Part shown: positions 53,017 through 63,223 of the stretch, in pieces | How positions within the stretch are numbered: the first letter of the stretch is position 1 | How the letters are laid out: the number at the start of each line of letters is the position of its first letter | Assembly: GCA_903931945.1 (NCBI GenBank) | Contig: CAIZEI010000062.1 | Span: 60,094-124,093 of the forward strand | Length of the DNA stretch: 64,000 bases | From: an uncultured Hyphomicrobiales bacterium | GTDB taxonomy: Bacteria; Pseudomonadota; Alphaproteobacteria; Rhizobiales; Beijerinckiaceae | Reading direction: 5' to 3' | Position numbers and translations under genes: made by a program | The notes under the pieces: generated by a model | Seen by the model: only the letters and a program-made list of their open reading frames with translations | What the model was told of the DNA's origin: nothing | Databases searched by the model: none

Positions 53017-54180
53017 ATGCCCCGCCTGCGTTTCATTCTGCCTGTCGCTCTGTTTCCCGTGCTTTTTGCGAGCGCCGCGCAAGCGCAATTTTTGCGTCCG
53101 CCGCAGAACATTCCCGGCGCCGATATCTCCCAGGCGCAAGCCGGCGACGCAGCGGGCCTTATGGTGCGGATCGACCGGCTTGAAGGCCAACTCCGTCAGC
53201 AGAATGGCCAGATCGAGGACATGCAGTTCCAGATCAAGCGGCTTGAAGACCAGTTGCGAAAATTCCAGCAGGATGTCGACTTCCGCTTTCAGGATGCGCA
53301 GTCCGGCAAGGCGCAACCCCCTGCCGGGCAGGCTCGCCCGCAGGCGCGCCCGGCGCCGGCTCCGCCGCCGGGAAAACGGACGGATTTGAATGAAAACGGC
53401 TATCCAGTCATCGCGCAATCGGACGCCACGCCCCTGGACGACGCGCCTCTGCGGACTTCCAGTCCGGCGAGGCCAGCGCGGCGCAGCGACGCTTTCGATC
53501 CGGACGTCGACCCAACTGCGCCCGGCGCGCCCCTGCCTCTTGGCCAAACGCCATCGCCCTCGGTTCCACCGCGCGGACTGGCTCCACGCGTTGCGGTTGC
53601 AGCGCCGCCTGCCGCGCTTCCGCCCGATGCGGATGACGACAGCGATGCGACCGGCCAACCCATGGATTTGATGCACGGCGGCGATCAGGCGCCCCCGATT
53701 TCGCGCCCTGCCGCAGCGTCGCCCCGCATCGTGGGCGCAGCGGTTGGCTTGGGAAGTCCCGCGCTTCCCGGTCTGCTCGAAACGCCGCCGCCGCCCGCAA
53801 CCCCCCGTGACGAATTTGACGCAGCCCTCGCCAATCTTCGCGCCAGCCGGTTTGACGCCGCCGAAACCGGTTTTCGCGGTTTCCTCGACAAACACCCGAA
53901 GGACAGGCTTGCCGCCGACGCCACTTTCTATCTCGGCGAAACCTATGCCCAACGTTCGCGTCCGCGCGAAGCGGCGGAACAATATCTCAAGGTGTCGACC
54001 GATTTTGAAAAATCGAACCGCGCTCCCGAGGCGCTGGTGAAACTGGGACTTTCTCTCGAAAAACTCGGCGCGCGCGAACAGGCCTGCGCCGCCTATGGCG
54101 AGGTGACCCGGAAATATCCGAATGCTTCCGCCTCGATCCGCGCAAGCGCCGACCGCCAGTCAAAGCGTGGGCAATGCTGA
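53017..54180 (+). CDS. cpoB: Tol-Pal accessory protein CpoB (YbgF)
   Basis: A 387-residue periplasmic protein from ATG 53017 (MPRLRFILPVALFPVLFASA, signal peptide). Residues ~45-95 form a coiled coil (IDRLEGQLRQQNGQIEDMQFQIKRLEDQLRKFQQDVDFRFQDA). A long Pro/Ala-rich linker and C-terminal TPRs follow (EFDAALANLRASRFDAAETGFRGFLDKHPKDRLAADATFYLGETYAQRSRPREAAEQYLKV). CpoB coordinates Tol function with PBP1B. It overlaps tilS by 7 bp. Confidence 0.94.
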   Translation: MPRLRFILPVALFPVLFASAAQAQFLRPPQNIPGADISQAQAGDAAGLMVRIDRLEGQLRQQNGQIEDMQFQIKRLEDQLRKFQQDVDFRFQDAQSGKAQPPAGQARPQARPAPAPPPGKRTDLNENGYPVIAQSDATPLDDAPLRTSSPARPARRSDAFDPDVDPTAPGAPLPLGQTPSPSVPPRGLAPRVAVAAPPAALPPDADDDSDATGQPMDLMHGGDQAPPISRPAAASPRIVGAAVGLGSPALPGLLETPPPPATPRDEFDAALANLRASRFDAAETGFRGFLDKHPKDRLAADATFYLGETYAQRSRPREAAEQYLKVSTDFEKSNRAPEALVKLGLSLEKLGAREQACAAYGEVTRKYPNASASIRASADRQSKRGQC

Positions 54181-55196
54181 CGGGCGACCCCTTCGCCCGG
54201 TTTGAACTTGAACGGCTCTTTGAACCCTTCGCCGCTCGGCGCGGCCTATTGATCGCTGTTTCCGGCGGACCGGATTCGATGGCGCTGCTGCGCCTGGCTG
54301 CGCGCTGGCGCTCCCGGAACGAGGGCCCGCAAATCCATGCTGCGACAGTCGATCATGGCTTGCGCGAGGACTCAAGGCGCGAGGCGGAACAGACCCGTTG
54401 CTGGACGGAAGCAATCGGAGTCTCCCACACAATTTTGACCTGGGCCGGCGAAAAGCCCGCAACACGATTGCAGGAGCGCGCGCGAGACGCCCGCTACGCC
54501 CTGCTGGCAAACCATGCGGCTGCACTGGGCGTCGATACATTGATGACCGCCCACCATGCGGACGATCAGGCCGAGACCATTCTGCACCGACTGACTCGGG
54601 GCAGCGGCGTCGTCGGGCTTGCCGGCATGGCGCAGGAGTTTCAGCGCGGGGCGATTCTCCACGCCCGCCCACTGCTCGAATTTGGCAAGGATGTTCTCGT
54701 CGGCCTCTGCGACGCTCTGGGGCAAGATTATTTCCGCGACCCCTCCAACGAAAACCCGCGCTTTGCCCGCGCCCGCCTGCGCGCACTGGGCGGGCGGCTC
54801 GCAGTCGAAGGGCTCAATCGCGAAAGCCTGCTGCGGCTCGGGCGGCGGGCGGCCCGAGCCGATGCGGCGCTGTCCTGGGCGACCGCCAATCTGACGCGCG
54901 GACTGAAAATTGCCAACGAGGGCGACGCGCCTGCGATCGATATCAATATGTTCGGGCAGGCGCCCATGGAATTTCTGATTCGCTTTCTTGGCGCCCGGAT
55001 TCAGGCAATCGCCGGCGCCTGGCCCCGTTATGACCGCCTGGAAGCGCTTGCCGGGCGTCTGGCGCAAGCGTTGGAAACGCGAACCGGATGTAAAGCAACC
55101 CTCGGCGGCGCACGGATTTCGCTGAACGCCTCCGGAATACTCGTCATGTCGAGGGAATCGCCGCGCCGGCAACATCCTCCAACGCAAGGAAAATGA
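54174..55196 (+). CDS. tilS: tRNA(Ile)-lysidine synthetase
   Basis: A 340-residue PP-loop enzyme that changes C34 of tRNA(Ile2) to lysidine so it reads AUA. The P-loop SGGPDS is at 30-35. VDHGLREDSRREAEQ, HHADDQAETILHRLTRGSGVVGLAGM and PLLEFGKDVL are conserved. It is shorter than E. coli TilS, as in other alphaproteobacteria. It is coupled to cpoB and followed by ftsH. Confidence 0.95.
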   Translation: MLTGDPFARFELERLFEPFAARRGLLIAVSGGPDSMALLRLAARWRSRNEGPQIHAATVDHGLREDSRREAEQTRCWTEAIGVSHTILTWAGEKPATRLQERARDARYALLANHAAALGVDTLMTAHHADDQAETILHRLTRGSGVVGLAGMAQEFQRGAILHARPLLEFGKDVLVGLCDALGQDYFRDPSNENPRFARARLRALGGRLAVEGLNRESLLRLGRRAARADAALSWATANLTRGLKIANEGDAPAIDINMFGQAPMEFLIRFLGARIQAIAGAWPRYDRLEALAGRLAQALETRTGCKATLGGARISLNASGILVMSRESPRRQHPPTQGK

Positions 55197-55354
55197 AACG
55201 AATCCGCGTCAGGATGGTTATCCTATCGTCAAAAAGCCTCGTTTAAGAGAGAGTTTTCTTTACCGTTCCCTTGGCAAGGGCAATGGCGAGGCATAAATAG
55301 GCAAACAGCGGAGACGTCGGCCGATCCCGGCGCGGTCTTCGGACAAGGCTTGAT

Positions 55355-57292
55355 ATGAACCCGAATTATCGGAATTTTGCGCTGTGGGTCATCATCTTCT
55401 TACTGGTGGTTGCGCTCGTTATGCTGTTCCAGAACCCCGGACAGCGCGCCCAGGCCCAGGACATCGGCTACAGCCAGTTTCTAGGCGAGGTCGATCAGGG
55501 CCACATTCGCGATGTCACGATCTCGGGCAACGAGATTACGGGGCATTTCACGGACAATAACCGCGCCTTCACGAGCTACGCCCCGAATGATCCGGCGCTG
55601 GTGCAGACGCTGATCCGGAAGAACATCACCACAAATGCGCGTCCTCCTTCGGACGGCAATTCCTGGATGATGACCTTGCTGGTCAATGCGCTTCCGCTGG
55701 TCGCCTTTCTTGGCGTCTGGATATTTTTGTCCCGGCAAATGCAGGGCGCCGGCGGCAAAGCCATGGGTTTTGGCAAATCCAAGGCGAAGCTTTTGACCGA
55801 AGCGCATGGTCGCGTAACCTTTGAGGACGTGGCGGGTGTCGATGAGGCGAAGGAAGACCTCCAGGAAATCGTCGAGTTCCTGAAAGACCCGCAGAAATTC
55901 CAGCGGCTTGGCGGTCGCATTCCGCGCGGCGTGCTGCTGGTGGGGCCTCCGGGCACCGGCAAGACGCTGACCGCCCGCGCCGTCGCCGGCGAAGCGAATG
56001 TGCCATTTTTCACCATTTCAGGGTCAGATTTCGTTGAAATGTTTGTCGGCGTCGGCGCGAGCCGTGTGCGCGACATGTTCGAACAGGCCAAGAAGAACGC
56101 GCCCTGCATCATCTTCATCGACGAAATCGATGCGGTCGGTCGCCATCGCGGCGCTGGTCTTGGCGGCGGCAACGATGAACGCGAGCAGACGCTTAACCAG
56201 TTGCTCGTCGAGATGGATGGCTTTGAACAGAATGAAGGCATCATCATCATTGCTGCGACCAACCGTCCGGATGTGCTCGACCCCGCGCTGTTGCGTCCGG
56301 GCCGTTTCGACCGCCAGATCGTGATCCCGAATCCGGATGTTCTGGGGCGCGAAAAAATCCTGAAAGTCCACGTGCGCAAGGTGCCGCTGGCGCCCGATGT
56401 CGATCTCAAGATCGTTGCGCGCGGCACGCCAGGCTTTTCCGGCGCGGATCTGATGAATCTCGTCAACGAAGCCGCACTGCTGGCGGCGCGGCGGGGCAAA
56501 CGGGTTGTGACGCGCGATGAATTCGAATCCGCGCGCGACAAGGTGATGATGGGCGCCGAGCGGCGATCCATGGTCATGTCCGAGGAAGAGAAGAAGAACA
56601 CCGCCTACCATGAAGCCGGGCACGCGATTGTGGCGCTCAGCATTCCTGGCGCAGACCCGATCCACAAGGCGACCATCATTCCGCGCGGACGCGCTCTGGG
56701 CATGGTTCAGCAATTGCCCGAGGGCGATCGTCATTCCTATACACGGCAATACTGCGTGACGCGGCTGGCGATCCTGTTTGGCGGTCGCGAGGCGGAAATC
56801 CGCACCTTCGGCGCTGACAAGGTGACCAACGGGCCTACAGGCGACATCCAGATGGCCACGCAGCTTGCCCGTGCAATGGTGATGCAGTGGGGCATGTCCG
56901 ACAAACTCGGGCGCGTGCGCTACCAGAGCAATCAGGAAGAAATCTTCCTCGGTCATTCAGTGTCGCAATCAACGAACATTTCCGAAGAAACGGCGCGCCT
57001 GATTGATGCTGAAGTCCGGACGCTGATCGAGGAAGGCGAGGTCACCGCTCGCCGCATTCTTGAAGAGAAGGGCAAGGAATTCGAACTGGTGGCGAAGGCC
57101 CTTATCGAATTCGAGACGCTGACCGGCGAGGAGATGATCGCGCTGGTTCGCGAGGGTAAGCAGCCGGTGCGCGAGCACGATGACGCCCCGCCCGCGCCTC
57201 GCGCGACGCCCATCGTCCCGGCAGCGGGCAAACAGAGGCCCAAGCCGGAACCCGATGGCGCAGGAGGCCTCGAACCGCAGCCGCAGGTCTGA
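55355..57292 (+). CDS. ftsH: ATP-dependent membrane protease FtsH
   Basis: A 645-residue AAA+ metalloprotease. Two membrane helices (about 8-25 and 107-126) bracket a periplasmic domain. Walker A GPPGTGKT is at 197-204, Walker B FIDEID at 254-259, [20 protein letters not shown] carries the arginine fingers, and the zinc site HEAGH is at 419-423. It degrades membrane and regulatory proteins. It is followed by a strong terminator. Confidence 0.98.
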   Translation: MNPNYRNFALWVIIFLLVVALVMLFQNPGQRAQAQDIGYSQFLGEVDQGHIRDVTISGNEITGHFTDNNRAFTSYAPNDPALVQTLIRKNITTNARPPSDGNSWMMTLLVNALPLVAFLGVWIFLSRQMQGAGGKAMGFGKSKAKLLTEAHGRVTFEDVAGVDEAKEDLQEIVEFLKDPQKFQRLGGRIPRGVLLVGPPGTGKTLTARAVAGEANVPFFTISGSDFVEMFVGVGASRVRDMFEQAKKNAPCIIFIDEIDAVGRHRGAGLGGGNDEREQTLNQLLVEMDGFEQNEGIIIIAATNRPDVLDPALLRPGRFDRQIVIPNPDVLGREKILKVHVRKVPLAPDVDLKIVARGTPGFSGADLMNLVNEAALLAARRGKRVVTRDEFESARDKVMMGAERRSMVMSEEEKKNTAYHEAGHAIVALSIPGADPIHKATIIPRGRALGMVQQLPEGDRHSYTRQYCVTRLAILFGGREAEIRTFGADKVTNGPTGDIQMATQLARAMVMQWGMSDKLGRVRYQSNQEEIFLGHSVSQSTNISEETARLIDAEVRTLIEEGEVTARRILEEKGKEFELVAKALIEFETLTGEEMIALVREGKQPVREHDDAPPAPRATPIVPAAGKQRPKPEPDGAGGLEPQPQV

Positions 57293-57320
57293 GGTCGGAA
57301 TATTCGTTCCATTGATACGA

Positions 57321-57347
57321 ACGCCGCCGGAAACCCGGCGGCGTTTT
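57321..57347 (+). terminator. Intrinsic terminator after ftsH
   Basis: A 10-bp perfect stem ACGCCGCCGG / CCGGCGGCGT with a 4-nt loop, running into TTTT, 28 bp after the ftsH stop. Confidence 0.85.
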
Positions 57348-57470
57348 GCGTATCGGCCACCGGCGCCAGCGCATGCAGGGCAAGCGCGCCGCTGGACTGT
57401 TTAAATCCTTTCTTAATGTCATTTCTGCAAATTGTGGACGCGCCTTGTTGTTGCGTTACGGGTCCCGTCC

Positions 57471-57680
57471 ATGCGTTTGTCGATGAAACAGACATACCGA
57501 TTCCCGGCGCAAGCGCAGGCTCCCGACAAGGATGGGGATCTGCTACGTCGCCTCTACCGCGAAATCGGCGTTCTTGCGGTTTCCACAGCTTTGCAGGTTG
57601 ATCCGCCTGCGCCACGCCAGCGCCGCGTTTCCGCCGAAAAGCTCATGGAAGAACGACGCGACAATAACATAGCTGCCTGA
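57471..57680 (+). CDS. Small hypothetical protein
   Basis: A 69-residue product from ATG 57471 (MRLSMKQTYRFPAQAQAPDK); ATG 57483 is an alternative start. The middle (DGDLLRRLYREIGVLAVSTALQ) is helical, and the tail PAPRQRRVSAEKLMEERRDNNIAA is charged. No family is recognised. The coding character is moderate. Confidence 0.45.
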   Translation: MRLSMKQTYRFPAQAQAPDKDGDLLRRLYREIGVLAVSTALQVDPPAPRQRRVSAEKLMEERRDNNIAA

Positions 57681-57728
57681 TCTGGCTGTGCGTGTGGAAT
57701 GGCCCGTCTGCCGGGCTGCGAGGATCGA

Positions 57729-58640
57729 ATGTTTATCAGCCGGCGGAAATTCCTGAACGGCGCAGCCGCAGCGACCGGCGCATTTGGCACGTTTGGCTCC
57801 TATGCGCTGGCGATCGAACCGGGCATGATGCTCGATGTCACCAGCTATGAACTGACCCCGCCGGGCTGGCCTGCCAACCTGCCGCTCAAAATCGCTGTTA
57901 TCGCCGATATTCACGCTTGCGAACCCTACATGCCGGTCTCGCGAATCCGTTCAATCTGCCGTCTGGCGAATTCGCTTGCCCCCGACCTCACTGTCATCCT
58001 TGGCGATTTCAATGGGGGGCATAACTTTGTGACTGCGCCAGTCCTGCCGCATCAATGGGGCGAGGCGGTCAGCGAGTTGCGCGCGCCGTTGGGCGTGCAT
58101 GCCATTCTGGGCAATCACGACTGGTGGCACGGCGCGATTCCAAAGATCAGACCCAGCAATGTCGAAGCCATCCGGCGCGCCCTGAAAGACGCCGGGATCA
58201 ATGTGCTGGAAAACGACGCGTTGCGCCTCAGCCATCAAGGGCAGACGTTCTGGCTACTGGGGCTCAGCGACCAACTCGCGATCCGGGTGTCGAGCGGTCA
58301 TTACCTTGGCGCGGACGATCTGGGTCATACCCTGTCGCAAGTCACGGACGACAAACCGGTTCTGCTTCTTGCGCACGAACCTTTCATTTTCCGGAAAGTC
58401 CCGGCGCGTGTCTCCCTGACCCTGTGCGGTCATACACATGGCGGGCAGGTGGATATTCCCTTCATTGGAACGCCCCTCGCCAGCCATCGTTTCGGGCGCA
58501 ATCACGTCTATGGGCATACGGTGGAGGGCGGGCGCCACATGATTATTTCGGCCGGTCTCGGCACATCCGTGGCGCCGGTGCGCTTCGGTCGACCGCCCGA
58601 AGTCGTATCTGTGTCGCTTGCTCCCCCGATGGTCGCATGA
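57729..58640 (+). CDS. Tat-exported metallophosphoesterase (YkuE-like)
   Basis: A 303-residue protein from ATG 57729 with a Tat motif (SRRKFLNGAAAATGAFG). Calcineurin-type metal motifs are complete: IADIHACEPY, LGDFNGGHN, GNHDWWHG, LAHEP and CGHTHGGQVDIP. It probably acts in the periplasm on phosphoesters or membrane-linked substrates of the YkuE kind. It ends at a bidirectional terminator facing the L,D-transpeptidase gene. Confidence 0.92.
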   Translation: MFISRRKFLNGAAAATGAFGTFGSYALAIEPGMMLDVTSYELTPPGWPANLPLKIAVIADIHACEPYMPVSRIRSICRLANSLAPDLTVILGDFNGGHNFVTAPVLPHQWGEAVSELRAPLGVHAILGNHDWWHGAIPKIRPSNVEAIRRALKDAGINVLENDALRLSHQGQTFWLLGLSDQLAIRVSSGHYLGADDLGHTLSQVTDDKPVLLLAHEPFIFRKVPARVSLTLCGHTHGGQVDIPFIGTPLASHRFGRNHVYGHTVEGGRHMIISAGLGTSVAPVRFGRPPEVVSVSLAPPMVA

Positions 58641-58645
58641 CAGCA

Positions 58646-58672
58646 AAAAGGCCGGGGTGCGCCCGGCCTTTT
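58646..58672. terminator. Bidirectional intrinsic terminator
   Basis: A perfect 11-bp stem AAAAGGCCGGG / CCCGGCCTTTT around a 5-nt loop lies between the convergent phosphoesterase and L,D-transpeptidase genes. The A/T arms serve both directions. Confidence 0.88.
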
Positions 58673-58695
58673 CCAGCAAAATCCCGATGGATCGG

Positions 58696-59316
58696 TTATT
58701 TCACGATGACCTTTGCGCCGACTTTCACGCGATTATAGAGATCGATGGCATCCATATTGACCATCCGGATACAGCCTGACGAAACGTCATGGCCAATCGA
58801 TTCCGGCTCATTCGTGCCATGGATTCGGTAGAGGGTGTCCCTGTTGCCCATAAACAGATACATGGCGCGGGCGCCCAGCGGATTGTCTGGCCCGCCCGGC
58901 AGGCCGCCAGCGTCAACCGTCGGTTTCAGGTGCGGCCAGCGAGCCAGCATATCTGACGGCGGCAGCCAGTGCGGCCATTCCGCCTTGCGACCGACCACCG
59001 CGACGCCGGTCCAGCCCGCCGCCTCGGCGCCCGTCGCGACGCCATAGCGCAGCGCTTTTTTACCCGGAAGCACCAGATAAAGATAATGCGCCTTGGAATC
59101 GATCAAGACCGTTCCGGGCGCTTCGCCTGTCGGGTCATCAATTTGCGCGCGCTGAAACTCCGCTTTCGGCTCATATCTCGGCAGCATCGCCAAATATTTG
59201 GCGTCTTGTGTGGATACCGACGGATCGTGAAAACCGCCAGCGATCTGATTCGCGCTGTTGCAGCCGGCAAGTCCGACCGCCATCAAGCCAGCTATTGTAA
59301 ATGTTCTAAAATTCAT
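58696..59316 (-). CDS. L,D-transpeptidase (YkuD family) lipoprotein
   Basis: A 206-residue lipoprotein: MNFRTFTIAGLMAVGLAGCN has a lipobox. The YkuD domain has IDSKAHYLYLVLPGKKALRYGVATG and the catalytic HGTNEPESIGHDVSSGCIRMVNMDAIDLYNRV with the SxGCxR Cys. It forms 3-3 peptidoglycan crosslinks or attaches lipoproteins. Confidence 0.93.
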   Translation of the reverse strand: MNFRTFTIAGLMAVGLAGCNSANQIAGGFHDPSVSTQDAKYLAMLPRYEPKAEFQRAQIDDPTGEAPGTVLIDSKAHYLYLVLPGKKALRYGVATGAEAAGWTGVAVVGRKAEWPHWLPPSDMLARWPHLKPTVDAGGLPGGPDNPLGARAMYLFMGNRDTLYRIHGTNEPESIGHDVSSGCIRMVNMDAIDLYNRVKVGAKVIVK

Positions 59317-59476
59317 AACCCTGCCCTGATTCGTTCATGACGCCCGTTCAATATATTAGCCATTTCCTTACCATAATGTTGACTAAATGGTAGGCGTCGG
59401 CGCACAAGTCCTTGACTTGTAACTAAAAGGCAACGCTTGGCGCAAGGCGCTGGCTGGCGCAGGCCCGGGGCATCCC

Positions 59477-60406
59477 TTGAACACGCTCTATATCACACAT
59501 CCCGTAGGCCTTTTGCACGAAATGGGCAATGGGCATCCCGAGCGTCCTGACCGGTTGCGGGCGATTGAACGGGCTCTGGAAGATGAGGCGTTCGCGCACC
59601 TGATCCGCCTGGAGGCGCCGCTCGCTGCACGCCAGGCGATGCTGCGCGTGCATCCTGAATCCTATATCGCGGAAATCGAGGCGGCCTCGCCCGTGCGTGG
59701 TTATGCCGAGCTCGATGGCGACACAACCATGTGCCCCTTCACTCTGGAGGCTGCCATGCGCGCCGCTGGCGGCGCCTGTCTGGCGGTCGATGAAGTCATG
59801 AGCGGGACAGCAAATAATGCGTTTGTCGCCATGCGACCGCCCGGCCACCACGCCGAGCGGGCGACTGCGATGGGATTTTGCTTTTTCAACAGCGCTGCGG
59901 TTGCAGCGCGCCACGCCCAGACCGCGCATGGCGCCGGGCGCGTGGCGATTATGGATTTCGATGTCCACCACGGCAATGGCACGCAGGATATTTTCTGGTC
60001 CGACGCCAGCGTGATGTATTGCTCGACGCATCAAATGCCCCTCTATCCGGGCACGGGGGCGGTCGGCGAGCGCGGCGACTATGACAACATTGTCAACGCG
60101 CCTTTGCGGCGCGGCGACGGCGGCGAGCAATTTCGCGCAGCCATGAACGAACGGATCCTGCCGCGTCTGGGCGCCTTCGCGCCTGATCTTCTCATTGTTT
60201 CAGCGGGATTTGACGCGCACAGGCTGGACCCGCTGGCCAATCTCAATCTGGTGGAGGAGGATTTTGGCTGGGCGACAGCCAAACTGATGGATCAGGCCGA
60301 CCGAAGCGCCGGGGGCCGGCTGGTCTCCGTTCTTGAGGGCGGCTATGATCTGAAAGGCCTGTCGCTGTCGGTCGCGGCGCATATGCGGCGGCTGATGGGG
60401 ATTTAA
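59477..60406 (+). CDS. Histone-deacetylase-like amidohydrolase
   Basis: A 309-residue arginase/deacetylase-fold protein starting at a TTG (MNTLYITHPVGLLHEMGNGHPERPDRL is the canonical opening, so the start is secure). Active-site elements are RPPGHHAERATAMGFCFFN, the zinc ligands in FDVHHGNGTQ and SAGFDAHRLDPL, and LEGGYDLKGLS. Bacterial members deacetylate acetylpolyamines or other acetylamides. It is 23 bp upstream of an MFS transporter gene, with which it is probably co-transcribed. Confidence 0.93.
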   Translation: MNTLYITHPVGLLHEMGNGHPERPDRLRAIERALEDEAFAHLIRLEAPLAARQAMLRVHPESYIAEIEAASPVRGYAELDGDTTMCPFTLEAAMRAAGGACLAVDEVMSGTANNAFVAMRPPGHHAERATAMGFCFFNSAAVAARHAQTAHGAGRVAIMDFDVHHGNGTQDIFWSDASVMYCSTHQMPLYPGTGAVGERGDYDNIVNAPLRRGDGGEQFRAAMNERILPRLGAFAPDLLIVSAGFDAHRLDPLANLNLVEEDFGWATAKLMDQADRSAGGRLVSVLEGGYDLKGLSLSVAAHMRRLMGI

Positions 60407-60429
60407 TTTAAGAATCAGGGAAGAACGCC

Positions 60430-61665
60430 ATGACGCCAGCCGTCCTGACAGCGCAGACAGAGGCGCGGGGCGAGTACACGACCCTGACGCTGATTTCGTC
60501 TGCGCATTTGGTCAGCCATATCTATATGCTTGTTTTCGTGCCCATTCTGGCCGATCTCAAGACGCTGCTGGGTGTGTCCTATTCCGAACTGGCGCTGGCT
60601 TTCACGGTGATGAATGTCGTCTCCGCGCTGACACAGGCGCCCACCGGCTTCCTGGTTGACCGTGTGGGCGCGCGGTCGCTGCTGGTGGCGGGGCTGACGC
60701 TTGGCGGGATGGCCTATATGGCGGTCGGGATTTGGCCATCCTATCCCATGCTGCTGGCCGCAGCTGCGGCGATTGGCCTCGCCAACGCGGTCTATCACCC
60801 CGCTGATTATTCCATCCTGTCGGCTGAAATGAGCGCCAGGCGCATGGGGCGGGCCTACGCCATCCATTCCTTTACGGGCTATCTGGGCTTTGCCATCGCG
60901 CCGCCCGTCGTCTACGCGGCCGCGCATTTTCTCGGCGGGCCGCGCGGCGCGTTGATCCTGTGCGGATTGATCGGCCCGCTGATGACGCTGCCCCTGCTTC
61001 CGGGCTGCCGGGGCGAGCGCAGCGGCGCCAAAACACCGGCGAGCAAGGGCGCAGCGCCTGTCCATTCCGCGCTCAGCCTGCTGACGCCGACGGTCCTTCT
61101 GCTGACGCTCATGTACACGACGCTCAATCTCAGCACCGGCATTCTGCAAACCTATATGATCGTTGCGCTCGAAGATCTGCATCATCTCACAAAAGAGGAA
61201 GCCGGCCTTGCGCTCACCCTGTTCCTGATTGCGATTGTCGCGGGCGTTCTGGCGGGCGGCTTTCTGGCTGACAGGGCGCAGCGGCAATCCTTGATTACAA
61301 GCGGCGCATTGGCGGTTGCGGCCGTGCTCGCAGGGCTTGTGGGCGCGTTCGCCCCTGGCGCGGTCATGGCGCTCGTCTTGATGACGCTGATCGGCTTTGC
61401 CGCCGGAATCATCGTGCCCTCGCGCGACCTGCTCACCCGCAACGCCTCGCCGCCCGGCGCCGCCGGGCGCGTGTTCGGGATTGTCACCACGGGATTTAAT
61501 TTTGGCGGCATGACCGGCCCGATCCTGGGCGCCTGGTTCATCGACCAGCACGCCCCGCAATGGATTTTTTATGTGTCCGCCGTTTTCATGGCGGCCACCA
61601 TCATTCTGGCGATCATGGCCGATACCAATGGACGGGCGATAGCCGCGGCGGGAGAGCCTGTTTAG
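60430..61665 (+). CDS. MFS transporter
   Basis: A 411-residue protein with 12 predicted membrane segments, including LVSHIYMLVFVPILADLKTLLGVSYSELALAFTVMNVVSALTQAPTGFLVDRVGAR with the MFS motif-A-like loop and GYLGFAIAPPVVYAAAHFLGG. The second half has FLADRAQRQSLITSGALAVAAVLAGL. The substrate is unknown; the paired deacetylase gene hints at an amine or acetylated compound. Confidence 0.9.
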   Translation: MTPAVLTAQTEARGEYTTLTLISSAHLVSHIYMLVFVPILADLKTLLGVSYSELALAFTVMNVVSALTQAPTGFLVDRVGARSLLVAGLTLGGMAYMAVGIWPSYPMLLAAAAAIGLANAVYHPADYSILSAEMSARRMGRAYAIHSFTGYLGFAIAPPVVYAAAHFLGGPRGALILCGLIGPLMTLPLLPGCRGERSGAKTPASKGAAPVHSALSLLTPTVLLLTLMYTTLNLSTGILQTYMIVALEDLHHLTKEEAGLALTLFLIAIVAGVLAGGFLADRAQRQSLITSGALAVAAVLAGLVGAFAPGAVMALVLMTLIGFAAGIIVPSRDLLTRNASPPGAAGRVFGIVTTGFNFGGMTGPILGAWFIDQHAPQWIFYVSAVFMAATIILAIMADTNGRAIAAAGEPV

Positions 61666-61672
61666 CAGGCTG

Positions 61673-62194
61673 TTAACCTGCGTAAAAATAATGCCAGGTG
61701 CCATCGGCGCCAATCCCGACGCGCTCTATCAATGGCAAGCCAATGTCATTGGTCAGCAGAATGTTGGAGAACCGCGAGCAGCGATACATGGCAAGGCGTT
61801 CTTCCCCCGAGATATCCGGACGCTGGCGCGCAGCGAACGCCGGCCACACCCAGGTTTCAGTGGGGCTGCGGCGGACACGGGCGTAGGGCTGTTCGAAAAT
61901 AGCCGCGAGCAGACCCAGAATCTCCTTGCCCTTGCCGTCAAAAGAACGCGCCTTCAAAAATTCGATGGCCGTCGCAAAAGTCACAGGCGGCTGGCCGCGC
62001 GCAAAAACTGGCGGCGTCTCGTTCCATTCGATCGCAGGCCGCAGCGCTTCAATGTCGCCAGCGTCGACAGCTCCAAGAATGCGCGCGCGCATTCCCAGAA
62101 CAAGCGGCGGCACGGCGGCGAGGTCGCTCGATGGTTCCGAAATACTATCGATCGCGGGCTGCGGCCGCGCGGGCTGGCGTGGCTTGCGGGCCAT
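61673..62194 (-). CDS. Conserved hypothetical protein
   Basis: A 173-residue protein: a Pro-rich N-terminus (MARKPRQPARPQPAID), then MRARILGAVDAGDIEALRPAIEWNETPPVFARG..., FDGKGKEILGLLAAIFEQPYARVRRSPTETWVWPAF and YRCSRFSNILLTNDIGLPLIERVGIGADGTWHYFYAG. The closing GADGTWHYFYAG pattern is seen in a conserved alphaproteobacterial family of unknown function. No signal or membrane segment is present. It precedes two Bug receptor genes on the opposite side only. Confidence 0.8.
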   Translation of the reverse strand: MARKPRQPARPQPAIDSISEPSSDLAAVPPLVLGMRARILGAVDAGDIEALRPAIEWNETPPVFARGQPPVTFATAIEFLKARSFDGKGKEILGLLAAIFEQPYARVRRSPTETWVWPAFAARQRPDISGEERLAMYRCSRFSNILLTNDIGLPLIERVGIGADGTWHYFYAG

Positions 62195-62204
62195 CGGGAG
62201 CCCG

Positions 62205-63179
62205 CTATTCCTGCAAGGGAATATGGGCGTCGCTCACAATCTGTTTGAAATTCGCGACATCGGCTTTGTAGAACGCTGCGAACTCCGCAGGCGTCGACCC
62301 AATAGCCTGCACGACGGACTTTTCGGCATAATCGCGCACGGAAGGCGTCGCCAGCGCTTTTTTGATTTCGCTCGCGAATCTTTCAACGATGTCCGGCGGC
62401 GTGCCGGCGGGCGCGAAATAACCCTGGTATCCAGGCGCGGCGAAGCCGGGAAGGCCCTGTTCGGCAACCGTGCCGACGTCAGGCATTTGCGGCACGCGCT
62501 GGGCGGTCGTAATGGCCAGAGCGCGCACCGTTCCTGCCGCCACGAATTCGGGGGCGCTCGATGAAGGCACCACGCCGACCGGCACCTCGTTGGCCAGCAC
62601 CGCATTGGTGATCAGCGCGTCGTTGCGGAAGGGCACCATCTGCATATCAATGCCAGCGCGTTGCGCAAGCCAGGCCATGTTGAGATGCAGCGCATTGCCA
62701 ACGCCGGAGGCGCCATAATTAAGCGCGCCAGGTTTGGCTTTGGCCGCCGCAATGAGATCGCGCAAATCCTTGAACGGCGACGTCACGTTGGCGATGATCG
62801 TCGCGCTGCTCTGAAATATTTGCGTGACCGGGATGAAATCCTTGAACGGGTCCCAGCCCAGCTTCTTGTAAACGGCCGGCGAAATCGACTGGCCATTGGT
62901 GTTAATCAGGAATGTGTAGCCATCGGGCGCGGCGCGCGCGACATATTCAACCCCCACATTGCCGCCGGCGCCGGGCCGGTTGTCGATAATGACGGTCTGG
63001 CCGAGATGTTGCTGCAATTTATCAGCTAAAACGCGCGCCGTCGTATCGAGCCCGCCGCCCGCCGCAAAGGGCACGACAACGTGAATGGGCCGGTTGGGCC
63101 ACGCCTGCGCCAGCGCGCCGCCCGCAGCGCCTGCTTGGGTTAGCGCCGCGAAGACAATGATCATATGAGCCAACCGCAT
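62205..63179 (-). CDS. Bug/TctC-type solute receptor
   Basis: A 324-residue receptor. ATG 63179 has GGAGG 5 bp upstream and gives a signal peptide (MRLAHMIIVFAALTQAGAAG). Typical segments are WPNRPIHVVVPFAAGGGLDTTARVLADKLQQHLGQTVIIDNRPGAGGNVGVEYVARAAPDGYTFLINTNGQSISPAVYKKLGWDPFKDF and GVGNALHLNMAWLA. It is a close paralogue of the next gene upstream. Confidence 0.93.
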   Translation of the reverse strand: MRLAHMIIVFAALTQAGAAGGALAQAWPNRPIHVVVPFAAGGGLDTTARVLADKLQQHLGQTVIIDNRPGAGGNVGVEYVARAAPDGYTFLINTNGQSISPAVYKKLGWDPFKDFIPVTQIFQSSATIIANVTSPFKDLRDLIAAAKAKPGALNYGASGVGNALHLNMAWLAQRAGIDMQMVPFRNDALITNAVLANEVPVGVVPSSSAPEFVAAGTVRALAITTAQRVPQMPDVGTVAEQGLPGFAAPGYQGYFAPAGTPPDIVERFASEIKKALATPSVRDYAEKSVVQAIGSTPAEFAAFYKADVANFKQIVSDAHIPLQE

Positions 63180-63223
63180 TTTCGCCTCCATCAATATTCG
63201 TGCAAGCCGATAGCAAATCCGCG